Origin: a bacterium
Lineage (GTDB): Bacteria; SZUA-182; DTGQ01
Direction: 5' to 3'
NCBI GenBank assembly: GCA_023512255.1
Contig: JAILZY010000098.1
Location: 1 to 12,384 of the forward strand
DNA length: 12,384 nt
The notes under the pieces were generated by a model that had not been told where the DNA came from, searched no databases, and saw only the letters and a list, made by a program, of their open reading frames with translations. A program made the translations under genes and the position numbers. Positions within the stretch are counted from its first letter, which is position 1, and each line of letters starts with the position of its first letter. Below are positions 5,894 through 11,948 of the stretch, in pieces.

Positions 5894-6715
5894 CTACGGA
5901 GGGCTTGGCTCAAAGCTCTCGGATATTTCCTGCTCCTCGGTAAGGTAGCGATGATGCTTAGGATCCTGATGACAGCAATCGCATCGGAAGGTAAAATCTA
6001 GCCCATTAGTTCGAAGCAGATTGACATCGGAAATAAACTCCTGCATAGAGAGAATCTGATCTATCTTCCCCTCTCTCATGATGACTACCTTCTGACAGGT
6101 CTGATAAAGGATCGGCAGATCGTGGCTAACCAGAATCATGGTCGTGGGAAGGTCGCGCAGGAGGCCAGTCATTATGGCTTCATTTTTCGGATCAAGGTTG
6201 CTAGTTGGCTCATCAAAGATCATGATCTTGGGCCGCATGGATAGCACTGTGGCCATAGCCGCCCTCTTTCGCTGGCCAAAGCTGAGGTCGTGAGGGGGGC
6301 GGTGCATAAATTCAAGAAGCCCCATCTTTTCCAGCGCCTCATGCACTCTTTGCTCTATAAGCCCAGGTTCCATGTCTAGGTTAATCGGGCCAAAGGCCAC
6401 ATCGTCGTAAAGGGTGGAGCAAAAGAGCTGGCTGTCTGGGTCTTGAAAGACCATACCTACTCGTGAGCGGATTTCCCTTAAATTTTCCTCAACCACCGGC
6501 AAACCATCGACTATAATCTCTCCTTCTTCTGGTCGGTAAAGACCATTGATATGCTTAATCAGCGTTGATTTCCCTGACCCGTTCTTTCCTACCAGAGCAA
6601 TCGACTCACCCTCAAAGACCGTAAGGTTTACCCCCCGTAAGGCCACTGTTCCGTCAGGATAGGTATAGTGGAGATTCCTTATGGTAATTATCGGTGTTTT
6701 CTTTTCCAAAATCAA
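5894..6715 (-). CDS. nikO: ECF nickel/cobalt transporter ATPase, first copy
   Basis: Partner ATPase of 273 aa. It has Walker A GKNGSGKST (43-51), VFQDPDSQLF, signature LSFGQRKR (LSFGQ is a common variant in this family), Walker B IMIFDEPTSNLDP and VSHD. The C-terminal extension holds GLDFTFRCDCCHQ (Cys245, 247, 248) with a nearby HH, then an acidic end. The same CxCC element is in the second ATPase although the tails otherwise differ. The start is taken as TTG at 6715-6713, overlapping the nikQ stop by 4 nt (translational coupling) with AGAGGA just upstream; a second TTG two codons on is possible. The product would bind the cytoplasmic coupling helices of NikQ. Confidence 0.93.
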   Translation of the reverse strand: MILEKKTPIITIRNLHYTYPDGTVALRGVNLTVFEGESIALVGKNGSGKSTLIKHINGLYRPEEGEIIVDGLPVVEENLREIRSRVGMVFQDPDSQLFCSTLYDDVAFGPINLDMEPGLIEQRVHEALEKMGLLEFMHRPPHDLSFGQRKRAAMATVLSMRPKIMIFDEPTSNLDPKNEAIMTGLLRDLPTTMILVSHDLPILYQTCQKVVIMREGKIDQILSMQEFISDVNLLRTNGLDFTFRCDCCHQDPKHHRYLTEEQEISESFEPSPP

Positions 6716-7497
6716 AATCCTCTGAAAAATCTGTCAAAGTAAATAATACCCAAAACCGCGGCAAAAATCAAAGCACTCTTGATCCAATCCCCAGGCTTTG
6801 TCCGGTAGTTGACCTGGATTTTTAGCCGGCCCGTGTATCCTCTGGCCAGCATAGCCTGGTAGACCTCCTCAGCCAGCTCAAAGCTTCGCACCAGTAGTGT
6901 ACCAATAAAATTACCATAGGTTTTCAGGGTATGGAAATTGGTCGATGGGGTAAATTTGCGAACCTTCATGGCCAAAGACATACGCTTGAGCTCAGCCAGA
7001 AAAACAAACACATAGCGATAGGAAAAGAGAATCATCTGAATAATGCTGTTTGGGACCTTAAGATGCTCCAAGGCCTTGATCGAGGTGTCGAACCGGCTGG
7101 TGCCAAACATCGGGACCACTAGAAGAACTATGGCTACAGCCTTACAATATACCCTGGTGGCCAGATAGAGCCCTCGGACATTGATTTCAAGGAATTTGAG
7201 ATGGGAGAAAAAATAGATAGTATCCCCCGGCTTAGCCTTGATCGTCAAGGGCATAATCAGGAAAAACGGGCCGATAAAGGTGGTTACTGCGGCCAGGCGC
7301 TTCAGTGAGAAAGAGAGAGGGATTTTGGTCAGCCACAACAAAAGAAAAGAGAACAGAAGACAGCCTAGAATGGTCGGCAGTCGCTGGGCCGAAGAAATGG
7401 AAAAGGCAAGGATCAACAAGGTCAGGATCCTCAGACGGGGGTCCCAAGAGTGAATTGGGGATTTGAGCTCCCAGTAGCGATCTATATCTGGCCTCAT
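6712..7497 (-). CDS. nikQ: ECF transporter T component (CbiQ/NikQ)
   Basis: Integral membrane coupling protein, 261 aa, linking the ATPases to the substrate-binding subunit. Several hydrophobic spans are visible: about 26-60 in two segments, 70-90, 110-130, and one near the C-terminus (SALIFAAVLGIIYF). The CbiQ family's C-terminal coupling motif is clear as AMLARGYTG, and a weaker counterpart (AMKVRKF) precedes it by about 50 residues. ALEHLKVP and ILFSYRYVFVF are family-typical. The ATG at 7497 is the only start in range. AGGAGG at 7517-7512 is 14 nt away, longer than ideal. The 251-bp AT-rich gap upstream may hold its own promoter, but I could not pick one. Confidence 0.92.
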   Translation of the reverse strand: MRPDIDRYWELKSPIHSWDPRLRILTLLILAFSISSAQRLPTILGCLLFSFLLLWLTKIPLSFSLKRLAAVTTFIGPFFLIMPLTIKAKPGDTIYFFSHLKFLEINVRGLYLATRVYCKAVAIVLLVVPMFGTSRFDTSIKALEHLKVPNSIIQMILFSYRYVFVFLAELKRMSLAMKVRKFTPSTNFHTLKTYGNFIGTLLVRSFELAEEVYQAMLARGYTGRLKIQVNYRTKPGDWIKSALIFAAVLGIIYFDRFFRGF

Positions 7498-7748
7498 GAC
7501 GTGATCTGCTGCCTCCTAAATGGCCTTTATTTTCCTCAACATGCGTGGTTACTCAACATGCGTGGGACTTATTTTCTACTCAGGCCCATCTTCTAACTCA
7601 CAAGATATTGTTAGCTCACAATAGACTTTATCGTAAATATAAGCAATTGAAAATAAACAAAACAAGTTTTAAACAAGATTCAAGCTAACTCTTTATATAT
7701 AAAAAATCTATAAATAACAATAAGTTATAAAATAATTTCCAATTAACT
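7498..7748. repeat. AT-rich intergenic gap with 14-bp direct repeat
   Basis: CTCAACATGCGTGG occurs at 7535-7548 and 7552-7565. The rest is strongly AT-rich, with A/T runs near 7660-7740. No gene or clear terminator is seen. This splits the transporter locus between the small His-tail gene and nikQ. Confidence 0.6.
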
Positions 7749-7955
7749 CTAATGGTCATGGTCCTGGTGGTGGAAAATTTCAACAATTCCCCAACCGATC
7801 AGAGCGATTCCAAGGAGGATGAAGATAAGGTATGAGGTCGGAAGCTCAATCCTGGTTATCTCGATAGCCTGGCTGCTTTTTTGAGCAGCATAGACTACCT
7901 GTGCTCCTCCTGGCAAATCAAGAACTGAGAGAAACAATAGAATCAAGGCGATCAT
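7749..7955 (-). CDS. Small two-helix membrane protein with His-rich tail, likely transporter accessory
   Basis: 68 aa. Residues 1-24 are a signal peptide or first helix, with possible cleavage after VYAA. A polar linker follows, then a second hydrophobic span at about 42-61 (YLIFILLGIALIGWGIVEIF) and a final HHQDHDH. The two-helix size and position after nikM recall CbiN/NikN, the small subunit that pairs with CbiM/NikM, but CbiN motifs are absent, so it is an analogue or a divergent relative. With the first segment cleaved the tail would be cytoplasmic. It overlaps the nikM 3' end by 38 nt with no good ribosome site of its own (AGGAG is about 15 nt away), so it is probably translated by coupling. 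The His/Asp tail suggests metal binding. Confidence 0.7.
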   Translation of the reverse strand: MIALILLFLSVLDLPGGAQVVYAAQKSSQAIEITRIELPTSYLIFILLGIALIGWGIVEIFHHQDHDH

Positions 7956-8565
7956 TTTTCAATTTAACTCCTATAAGATCTGGTTTTACCTTCAAGAGAA
8001 AGGCTACGGAAGATGCGGTTACCACAGCCTCAATGATAATCACTGGCACATGGGCAGCTAGCGCCACTTTAGCTACCCCAAAAAAATTTTCACCCGCAGT
8101 CACCAGGAGCACCGCTAGGATTATTCCGGCCAAAAGTGTTCCCAGAGCTCCACAGATAGCTCCGGTGGCGATGATCAGCTTGCGGCTGTTTGAGCCTCTG
8201 ACCTGATGGAAGATGAGGCCAGCGGTCAAGGCTGGAATGCCCATCATCAGGGTATTGACGCCAATGGTCGTCAGCCCACCGTGCTGAAACAAGAGTGCTT
8301 GCAGAATGAGGCCAAGCATAACTGACGGAAAAGCCATAGCCCCAAGGGTTACTCCCACAAGAGCGGGCAGAATCAGGTGGACACTGGTCGGGCCAAGAGG
8401 CACATTGATGAGTGAGGCTACGAAAAACACCGAGGTTATGACTGCAATTTTGGGCAGATCCTGAGAGCGCATCTTTTGCTTGATGCACACAGCCGCAACT
8501 CCAACAGTGGCTATGTAGCCTCCGATACAGACCGGATTAGATAATACCCCATCAGAAATATGCAT
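7918..8565 (-). CDS. nikM: Nickel/cobalt ECF substrate-binding membrane subunit (CbiM/NikM)
   Basis: S-component of 215 aa with about six or seven hydrophobic spans. The hallmark N-terminus MHISDGVL is present. In crystal structures of the family the metal is held by the Met1 amine, His2 and a later His, which here is His63 in GPTSVHLILPALVG. Other family stretches are FQHGGLTTIGVNTLMMGIPAL and the helix near LAAHVPVIIIEA. The ATG is fixed by the MH start and by AAGGAG 6 nt upstream; N-terminal position matters for function. cbiM is the alternative name. Nickel is favoured because of the NikK/NikL-like genes and the absence of cobalamin genes or a B12 box nearby. Confidence 0.94.
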   Translation of the reverse strand: MHISDGVLSNPVCIGGYIATVGVAAVCIKQKMRSQDLPKIAVITSVFFVASLINVPLGPTSVHLILPALVGVTLGAMAFPSVMLGLILQALLFQHGGLTTIGVNTLMMGIPALTAGLIFHQVRGSNSRKLIIATGAICGALGTLLAGIILAVLLVTAGENFFGVAKVALAAHVPVIIIEAVVTASSVAFLLKVKPDLIGVKLKNDRLDSIVSLSS

Positions 8566-8572
8566 AAATCAC

Positions 8573-8655
8573 TCCTTGGTATCAATCCTTGGTATCTATT
8601 CAGCGGCCGCAAAGAAAGAGGGCCAAGGACCAAAAAAGTGTCATTTGTTGCGGCC
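8573..8655 (-). promoter_or_regulatory. nikM leader: duplicated ribosome-site region and 8-bp stem
   Basis: On the minus strand GATACCAAGGA occurs twice, 13 bp apart (+ coordinates 8573-8583, 8586-8596). The copy nearer nikM carries the Shine-Dalgarno, the other is a decoy. Upstream, GGCCGCAA and TTGCGGCC (8605-8612, 8648-8655) can pair around a 35-nt loop that also contains GGTCC-TTGGCC. No cobalamin-riboswitch B12 box or NikR palindrome was found. Confidence 0.4.
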
Positions 8656-8709
8656 AGTGAATTAAAAGTTAATAAGTTTATATTATGTTATTGATGAGGT
8701 GTGGAAGAC

Positions 8710-9462
8710 TTATTCCTTCTTTTTGGTAAAGTACAGGATTAGGCCAACAATTCCGAAGATATAGCCGATTCCACCAAAAATCTGGGTAGGAGATACCCTC
8801 TCCTCCTGAGCCTTGGCCAGCTCCCTCATGATCGGAGCAAGCTTTTGGTCCAAAGACTGATCAATGATTTTTCGGATTTCCTGAACATCCACTTGACTGG
8901 AGACTGAAGAAGGCAAAGGATGCTCTTCGCGGCTGACTTCCCCTGAGGCAGTAGCAGCCGCCTGGTTGCTCTCATCCTGCTGCTGCGGCTGCTGGGCAGC
9001 GGCCTTGGGCACCTCCTGGCTTCCATCCTGTTTAGATGCCGCCCCTCCTGCATCTTTTGCTCCCTCAGCTGTGGCGGCTCCCACCGTAGTCGGCAGCTCT
9101 TCGGCTGACATGAGGTAACTATTCTTGTGCCCCATAGTCGCGATCAGAACAATCTTCAAATTATCCCTTTTGGGAGGAACAAAGCTGAATTTCCCCTCCC
9201 GATCAGTAGTGCCAGTGAGGAGTTTGTTCCCCTGACTGTCGTAGACCTCGATCGTCCCTCCCTCGACCTTGCGGCCGTCGGGGAAATAGCTTTCTGTAAT
9301 AATTTGGTTTCCTTCCACATAAGCAAAGATATTCACCTTATGGGCAAAAGAGACTGAGCTAGCAGCTAGCAGGATGATGAGGGCGAAGGCTAAAATTCCC
9401 AAAAACCTTACACCTTGAGCAGTGAAAAATTTATTCACTTGAGCAGTGAGAAATTTATTCAT
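8710..9462 (-). CDS. nikL: NikL-like extracytoplasmic protein, C-terminal membrane anchor
   Basis: 250 aa from ATG at 9462, chosen because AAGGAG (9476-9471) is 8 nt upstream. Order: a signal peptide of 40 residues, cleavage predicted after SFA so that the mature chain begins His41-Lys-Val; a beta-rich carboxypeptidase-regulatory-like domain (about 42-110, FPDGRKVEGGTIEVYDSQG then TTDREGKFSFVPP); a low-complexity Ala/Gln/Glu linker (about 125-190); a short helix with charged repeats; a C-terminal transmembrane span (IFGGIGYIFGIVGLILYF) ending KKKE. The bulk would sit outside, tethered. NikK/NikL-type proteins are reported as extra components of nickel ECF loci. The signal peptide holds an in-frame 8-residue duplication (NKF-TAQ twice). 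Confidence 0.75.
   Translation of the reverse strand: MNKFLTAQVNKFFTAQGVRFLGILAFALIILLAASSVSFAHKVNIFAYVEGNQIITESYFPDGRKVEGGTIEVYDSQGNKLLTGTTDREGKFSFVPPKRDNLKIVLIATMGHKNSYLMSAEELPTTVGAATAEGAKDAGGAASKQDGSQEVPKAAAQQPQQQDESNQAAATASGEVSREEHPLPSSVSSQVDVQEIRKIIDQSLDQKLAPIMRELAKAQEERVSPTQIFGGIGYIFGIVGLILYFTKKKE
9414..9461. repeat. 24-bp tandem duplication inside the nikL signal peptide
   Basis: Two adjacent 24-bp units, 9414-9437 and 9438-9461, differ at one base. They encode NKFLTAQV and NKFFTAQG at the start of NikL. The length is a multiple of three, so the frame is kept. Confidence 0.9.
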
Positions 9463-9495
9463 AAGACCGTCTCCTTCCAAAGATACAACTTAAGT

Positions 9496-9532
9496 AGGTG
9501 GTGGGGCATGAACAAGCTACCCCCCACCACCT
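9496..9532 (-). other. GC-rich hairpin between nikK and nikL
   Basis: AGGTGGTGGGG (9496-9506) and CCCCACCACCT (9522-9532) make a perfect 11-bp stem. On the minus strand it has no U-run after it, so it is not a good terminator for nikK; mRNA processing or differential stability is more likely. On the plus strand it is followed by TTTT, but there is no plus gene to end. Confidence 0.55.
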
Positions 9533-9614
9533 TTTGCTTAGGAATAAACTCTCTCCATATAGAAAGCATAGAGAGACCCGGAGAGACTCGCCGAAGCTAT
9601 TTAAGAGCGGGCCG

Positions 9615-10427
9615 CTATTTTATGGCTGCGGCCTTTACCCAGTAAACAGCCCCGATTTCAACTGATTTTGGTTTGCCGTCTGGTCCTTTGATCTTTTCCG
9701 CCCCCTCGTTAAGAGCCGCAAATCCCCACCAGCCAGCCTTGGGCATGGCGTAGCTGAAGACACCATTTTTGTCCGTCTTAACTACCTGGGTTACGTAAGG
9801 ATCAGAAGGAGTCGGCAGCATCCCCCCTTCCGCGGCCTCGTTTAGATATTCAACCTCCACATCACAGTTTGGGACTGGCTTGCCGTTAACTAGCACGATG
9901 CCGCTAAATATATTTCCAGCCCACAATCCATAGGGTCTGGTCAAAGGAACGATCTCTGTCTTTAAGCCTACCGGCTTATCCCATCCCTCCTCTAGTCCCA
10001 GAGCATCAACACATACCTTGGTGTAGTGGATGATAAAGCAGTCTTCAGCCGGCTCCCAATACGGGGCAGGTTCAACGTAGAAGGTATAATCACCAGGCCG
10101 CTTAATTGTATAATCGGCTTTCCAGAAGGTAAACTCCTGTTGCTGATCGGTCCATTTCCCTTTGGCAGGTTTCAGGCTGCCGAGAAGATCGCTTTTCTGA
10201 CCGCCGACCACCACCCCAAATTGCTTAGGCTTAGCCATTTCCATATAATGCCCTTCGTGAGGATGAATAAATTTCACTTCAATCTGAATTGTCTTATTAT
10301 CCTCCTGAGTGATGATATCATCCGAAGGTTTTACTACCCCAAAATGGGCAAAGGCAAAACCGGCTGCCAATAATACACTCATTAGTACTACACCGATACC
10401 TAAGCTCAGCTTTTTCCCTGCATTCAT
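9615..10427 (-). CDS. nikK: NikK-like DUF4198 periplasmic protein
   Basis: 270 aa from ATG at 10427, chosen because GGAG is 6 nt upstream; ATG at 10430 or a GTG at 10442 are alternatives. A signal peptide (about 1-27, ending AFA) leaves a mature chain starting His28-Phe-Gly. The rest matches the DUF4198 pattern: [13 protein letters not shown], the [12 protein letters not shown] segment rich in His/Met/Glu, a beta-domain ([18 protein letters not shown]), then a second beta-domain with [21 protein letters not shown] and [24 protein letters not shown]. Two Cys (DCFI and KVCVDA) could form a disulfide. In nickel ECF loci this family is thought to bind or hand over metal outside the membrane; direct evidence is scarce. 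Confidence 0.82.
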   Translation of the reverse strand: MNAGKKLSLGIGVVLMSVLLAAGFAFAHFGVVKPSDDIITQEDNKTIQIEVKFIHPHEGHYMEMAKPKQFGVVVGGQKSDLLGSLKPAKGKWTDQQQEFTFWKADYTIKRPGDYTFYVEPAPYWEPAEDCFIIHYTKVCVDALGLEEGWDKPVGLKTEIVPLTRPYGLWAGNIFSGIVLVNGKPVPNCDVEVEYLNEAAEGGMLPTPSDPYVTQVVKTDKNGVFSYAMPKAGWWGFAALNEGAEKIKGPDGKPKSVEIGAVYWVKAAAIK

Positions 10428-10448
10428 CATAATCTCCCCCACTTTCCA

Positions 10449-10491
10449 TATACGATATAAGATAAGATTACATTATACGATAAGGTTACAT
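10449..10491 (-). promoter_or_regulatory. nikK promoter region with 18-bp tandem repeats
   Basis: On the minus strand ATGTAACCTTATCGTATA and ATGTAATCTTATCTTATA lie back to back (10491-10474, 10473-10456), 15 of 18 alike, with a partial third (TCGTATA). A perfect TATAAT at 10477-10472 spans their junction and is the likely -10. The -35 region is poor, falling in the neighbouring repeat set. This suggests an activator- or repressor-controlled promoter. Confidence 0.5.
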
Positions 10492-10495
10492 TTTT

Positions 10496-10540
10496 ACGCT
10501 TATTATGTAGACGCTTATTATGTGGACGCTTCTTTTAGAC
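10496..10540 (-). repeat. 15-bp direct repeats at the nikK -35 region
   Basis: Read on the plus strand, ACGCTTATTATGTAG (10496-10510) and ACGCTTATTATGTGG (10511-10525) are followed by a partial ACGCTTCTTTTAG. Head-to-tail units on one face next to a TATAAT with no -35 look like binding sites for a regulator. A NikR-type palindrome (GTATGA-N16-TCATAC) is not present. Confidence 0.55.
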
Positions 10541-10616
10541 ATTTACCTCGCTCACCTCAAGAGAGACAAAGCCTGATCGATTTTTTTTTCATAATCACCC
10601 CCTTTCTCCTCCCTCC

Positions 10617-10668
10617 AAAAAAAAACCACGAAGATCCCATTCTTCCTTTTTGTAGGACCTTCGTGGTT
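10617..10668 (-). terminator. Orphan minus-strand intrinsic terminator
   Basis: AACCACGAAGATCC (10624-10637) and GGACCTTCGTGGTT (10655-10668) pair over 14 nt. In minus-strand RNA the single difference is a G-U wobble, and the stem is followed by a run of U (A-run at 10617-10625 on the plus strand). In the plus direction there is an A-C mismatch and a poorer U-tract. No minus-strand gene lies to its right within the window; the next gene there runs the other way. Confidence 0.75.
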
Positions 10669-10732
10669 CCTATTTTTATTCGGACAAAAACGAATATTCT
10701 TCCGCTTTTCAATAAAAGCAGATATCCTCTTG

Positions 10733-10796
10733 CTAGAGATAGAGGGGGTATCCACATCGTGCTAAGATGCTCTCTGTTGATACCTTTTCTCTCTAG
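10733..10796 (-). ncRNA. Candidate structured leader or small RNA upstream of the terminator
   Basis: A three-tier hairpin: CTAGAGA/TCTCTAG (10733-10739, 10790-10796), GGTATC/GATACC (10747-10752, 10779-10784) and CATC/GATG at the tip. It sits 65 bp before the orphan terminator in the minus direction, so both could belong to one RNA. It fits no riboswitch consensus I can recall. Confidence 0.35.
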
Positions 10797-10804
10797 TAGG
10801 CACA

Positions 10805-10943
10805 CCCTCATCGCTCGCAGGCGGGCCAGCCATACGCTGCGCCTGCCGCCTGCGCGCCAAGGCTTCCCTCTCACTCGCAGGGTGGAGAATTGAGTGGTTA
10901 CCTAGTATTGTTCATGTTTTAGGCTTCCCTCATCGCTCGCAGG
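10805..10943. repeat. Three GC-rich repeats about 60 bp apart
   Basis: CCCTCATCGCTCGCAGG at 10805-10821 and again at 10927-10943, with a variant CCCTCTCACTCGCAGG at 10866-10881. The last two share a GGCTTC lead. Between the first two lies a very GC-rich stretch with inverted GCAGGCG/CGCCTGC. It resembles REP-type intergenic repeats rather than a gene. Confidence 0.65.
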
Positions 10944-10970
10944 GGGGGTGTTGCTCTTCTTGCCTGAGCT

Positions 10971-11234
10971 GGCAGTAAAATCACGCCTCCCTACTGCCCT
11001 CTCCCCTCACCCTACCAGGGAGAGGTACTATCGCGACCATCCTGTCTTTACCGAAACGATCCCCTCTACTCTGAGAGAAAGGTAATCAAAGCCAGCTTCT
11101 TGCCGGCATTTTTACTATCTTCCAAGCCGATATTTTGTATTGTTAACCGCGTTTTGTGATTTTGTCAAGAAAATTTTTTTCCATTTGGAGTCTTCAATAA
11201 GGATGGGGAAATCTGAGGGGAATTATTTTTCCTC
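10971..11234. repeat. Intergenic hairpins, no gene
   Basis: GGCAGTA/TACTGCC (10971-10977, 10992-10998) and, overlapping it, CCTCTCCC/GGGAGAGG (10998-11005, 11018-11025, loop 12) form alternative stems; the second resembles the common CTCTCCC...GGGAGAG intergenic repeat of many genomes. From 11030 to 11234 I see no gene or clear signal. Confidence 0.45.
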
Positions 11235-11263
11235 TTGACTACCACTCATAAGAGTGGTATTTT
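11235..11263 (+). promoter_or_regulatory. Promoter with palindromic operator filling its spacer
   Basis: TTGACT (11235-11240) and TATTTT (11258-11263) are 17 nt apart. The interval is occupied by TACCACTCATAAGAGTGGTA (11240-11259), a perfect 7-bp inverted repeat with a 6-nt centre. A dimeric repressor there would block RNA polymerase; autoregulation by the downstream LexA-like protein is the obvious inference. The -10 ends only 6 nt before the ATG at 11270. Confidence 0.65.
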
Positions 11264-11269
11264 AAGGAT

Positions 11270-11893
11270 ATGAAAGATTTGACCCCTATCCAAAAATATC
11301 TTTTAGAGATTATTCAAAAACGGAGTGATGAAGGGAAACCGGCTCCAACCTATCGAGAGCTGTGCCGCCAGTTTGGCTGGACCTCCACGGCCACAGCCAG
11401 AGATCATCTCAAGGCCCTTGAAAGAAAGGGCTATATTCATCTGTCAGGAGGACGCGCCCGTTCCCTTGAAATCGTCCACCCACCCGCGACTGCCAGGCTC
11501 CTGCTCGAATTCTCACCCACATCAATTTCTTCTAGCGCTGCTCATCCTTCAAATGGTCCAGGCAGCGGTGGGTTTAATATTATCAAAAATAACCAGAAAT
11601 GTTATGCGGTTCGGGTCTCTGACTCATACGTAGGAGAATTTGGTCTTGGCCGAGGGGATCTTGCGGTTATCAACACGGAAAGGGATTTCAGGGAAGGTGA
11701 TATTATCCTAATTGAATTTGACGCAGAGCAAATCTTTCGTCAAGTTCGGATGCGGCGACGAGGAGAGGTTGCACTTTATGATTTTCTTACTCACAAGACC
11801 GAAAGCTTCTCAGCCAGTCAGGAAAACACCATTGTTGGCGTTGTGATCGGGTTTATTCGGTATCTGGAGATCGGATCTTTCTTCAGCAAGTAA
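11270..11893 (+). CDS. LexA-like transcriptional repressor with a degenerate protease domain
   Basis: 207 aa. Residues 1-68 align with the LexA winged helix from Met1 (LTPIQKYLLEIIQKR, PTYRELCRQFGW, ATARDHLKALERKGYI). Residues about 109-203 match the S24 peptidase fold (YAVRVS, GLGRGDLAVI, EGDIILIEF, TIVGVVIGFIRYL). Ungapped against E. coli LexA RVSGMSMKDIGIMDGDL, the catalytic Ser column is Tyr120, with Ser119 one place off. The catalytic Lys region IFRQVRMRRRG has no Lys, and no Ala-Gly cleavage site is seen in the linker. It should bind DNA as a dimer but probably cannot self-cleave. The only ribosome site, AAGGA (11264-11268), is 1 nt from the ATG, so translation may be leaderless. It may share a transcript with the fmdB-type gene 55 nt downstream. 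Confidence 0.85.
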   Translation: MKDLTPIQKYLLEIIQKRSDEGKPAPTYRELCRQFGWTSTATARDHLKALERKGYIHLSGGRARSLEIVHPPATARLLLEFSPTSISSSAAHPSNGPGSGGFNIIKNNQKCYAVRVSDSYVGEFGLGRGDLAVINTERDFREGDIILIEFDAEQIFRQVRMRRRGEVALYDFLTHKTESFSASQENTIVGVVIGFIRYLEIGSFFSK

Positions 11894-11948
11894 GATTAAA
11901 TCGCTTAAGGTAAACGAGATAGAAGAAACGTTATTCAAGGAGGATGAA

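Noticed and set aside
4724-7610. CTAACTC..AAGATATTG shared at 4724-4741 and 7593-7610
   Set aside because: 16 of 18 matching in AT-rich DNA is near chance level, and the contexts are unrelated.
8566-8709. Cobalamin riboswitch before nikM
   Set aside because: No B12-box-like sequence on the minus strand; only an 8-bp stem and duplicated ribosome-site sequence are present.
10557-10874. 105-codon minus-strand open frame
   Set aside because: It spans the intrinsic terminator and GC-rich repeats; composition is very basic with runs of one residue, and no family is recognisable.
10309-10893. 194-codon plus-strand open frame
   Set aside because: It begins antisense to nikK, crosses the promoter repeats and the terminator, and its product is low-complexity with no ribosome site.
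10805-10943. CRISPR-like array
   Set aside because: Only three copies, one degenerate and shorter, no cas genes, and one spacer contains an internal GC palindrome. It looks like a dispersed intergenic repeat.
1868-11222. ATCTGAGGGGAA shared by the Slp upstream region (1868-1879) and the LexA-like upstream region (11211-11222)
   Set aside because: A 12-bp match is expected several times by chance in a window this long.
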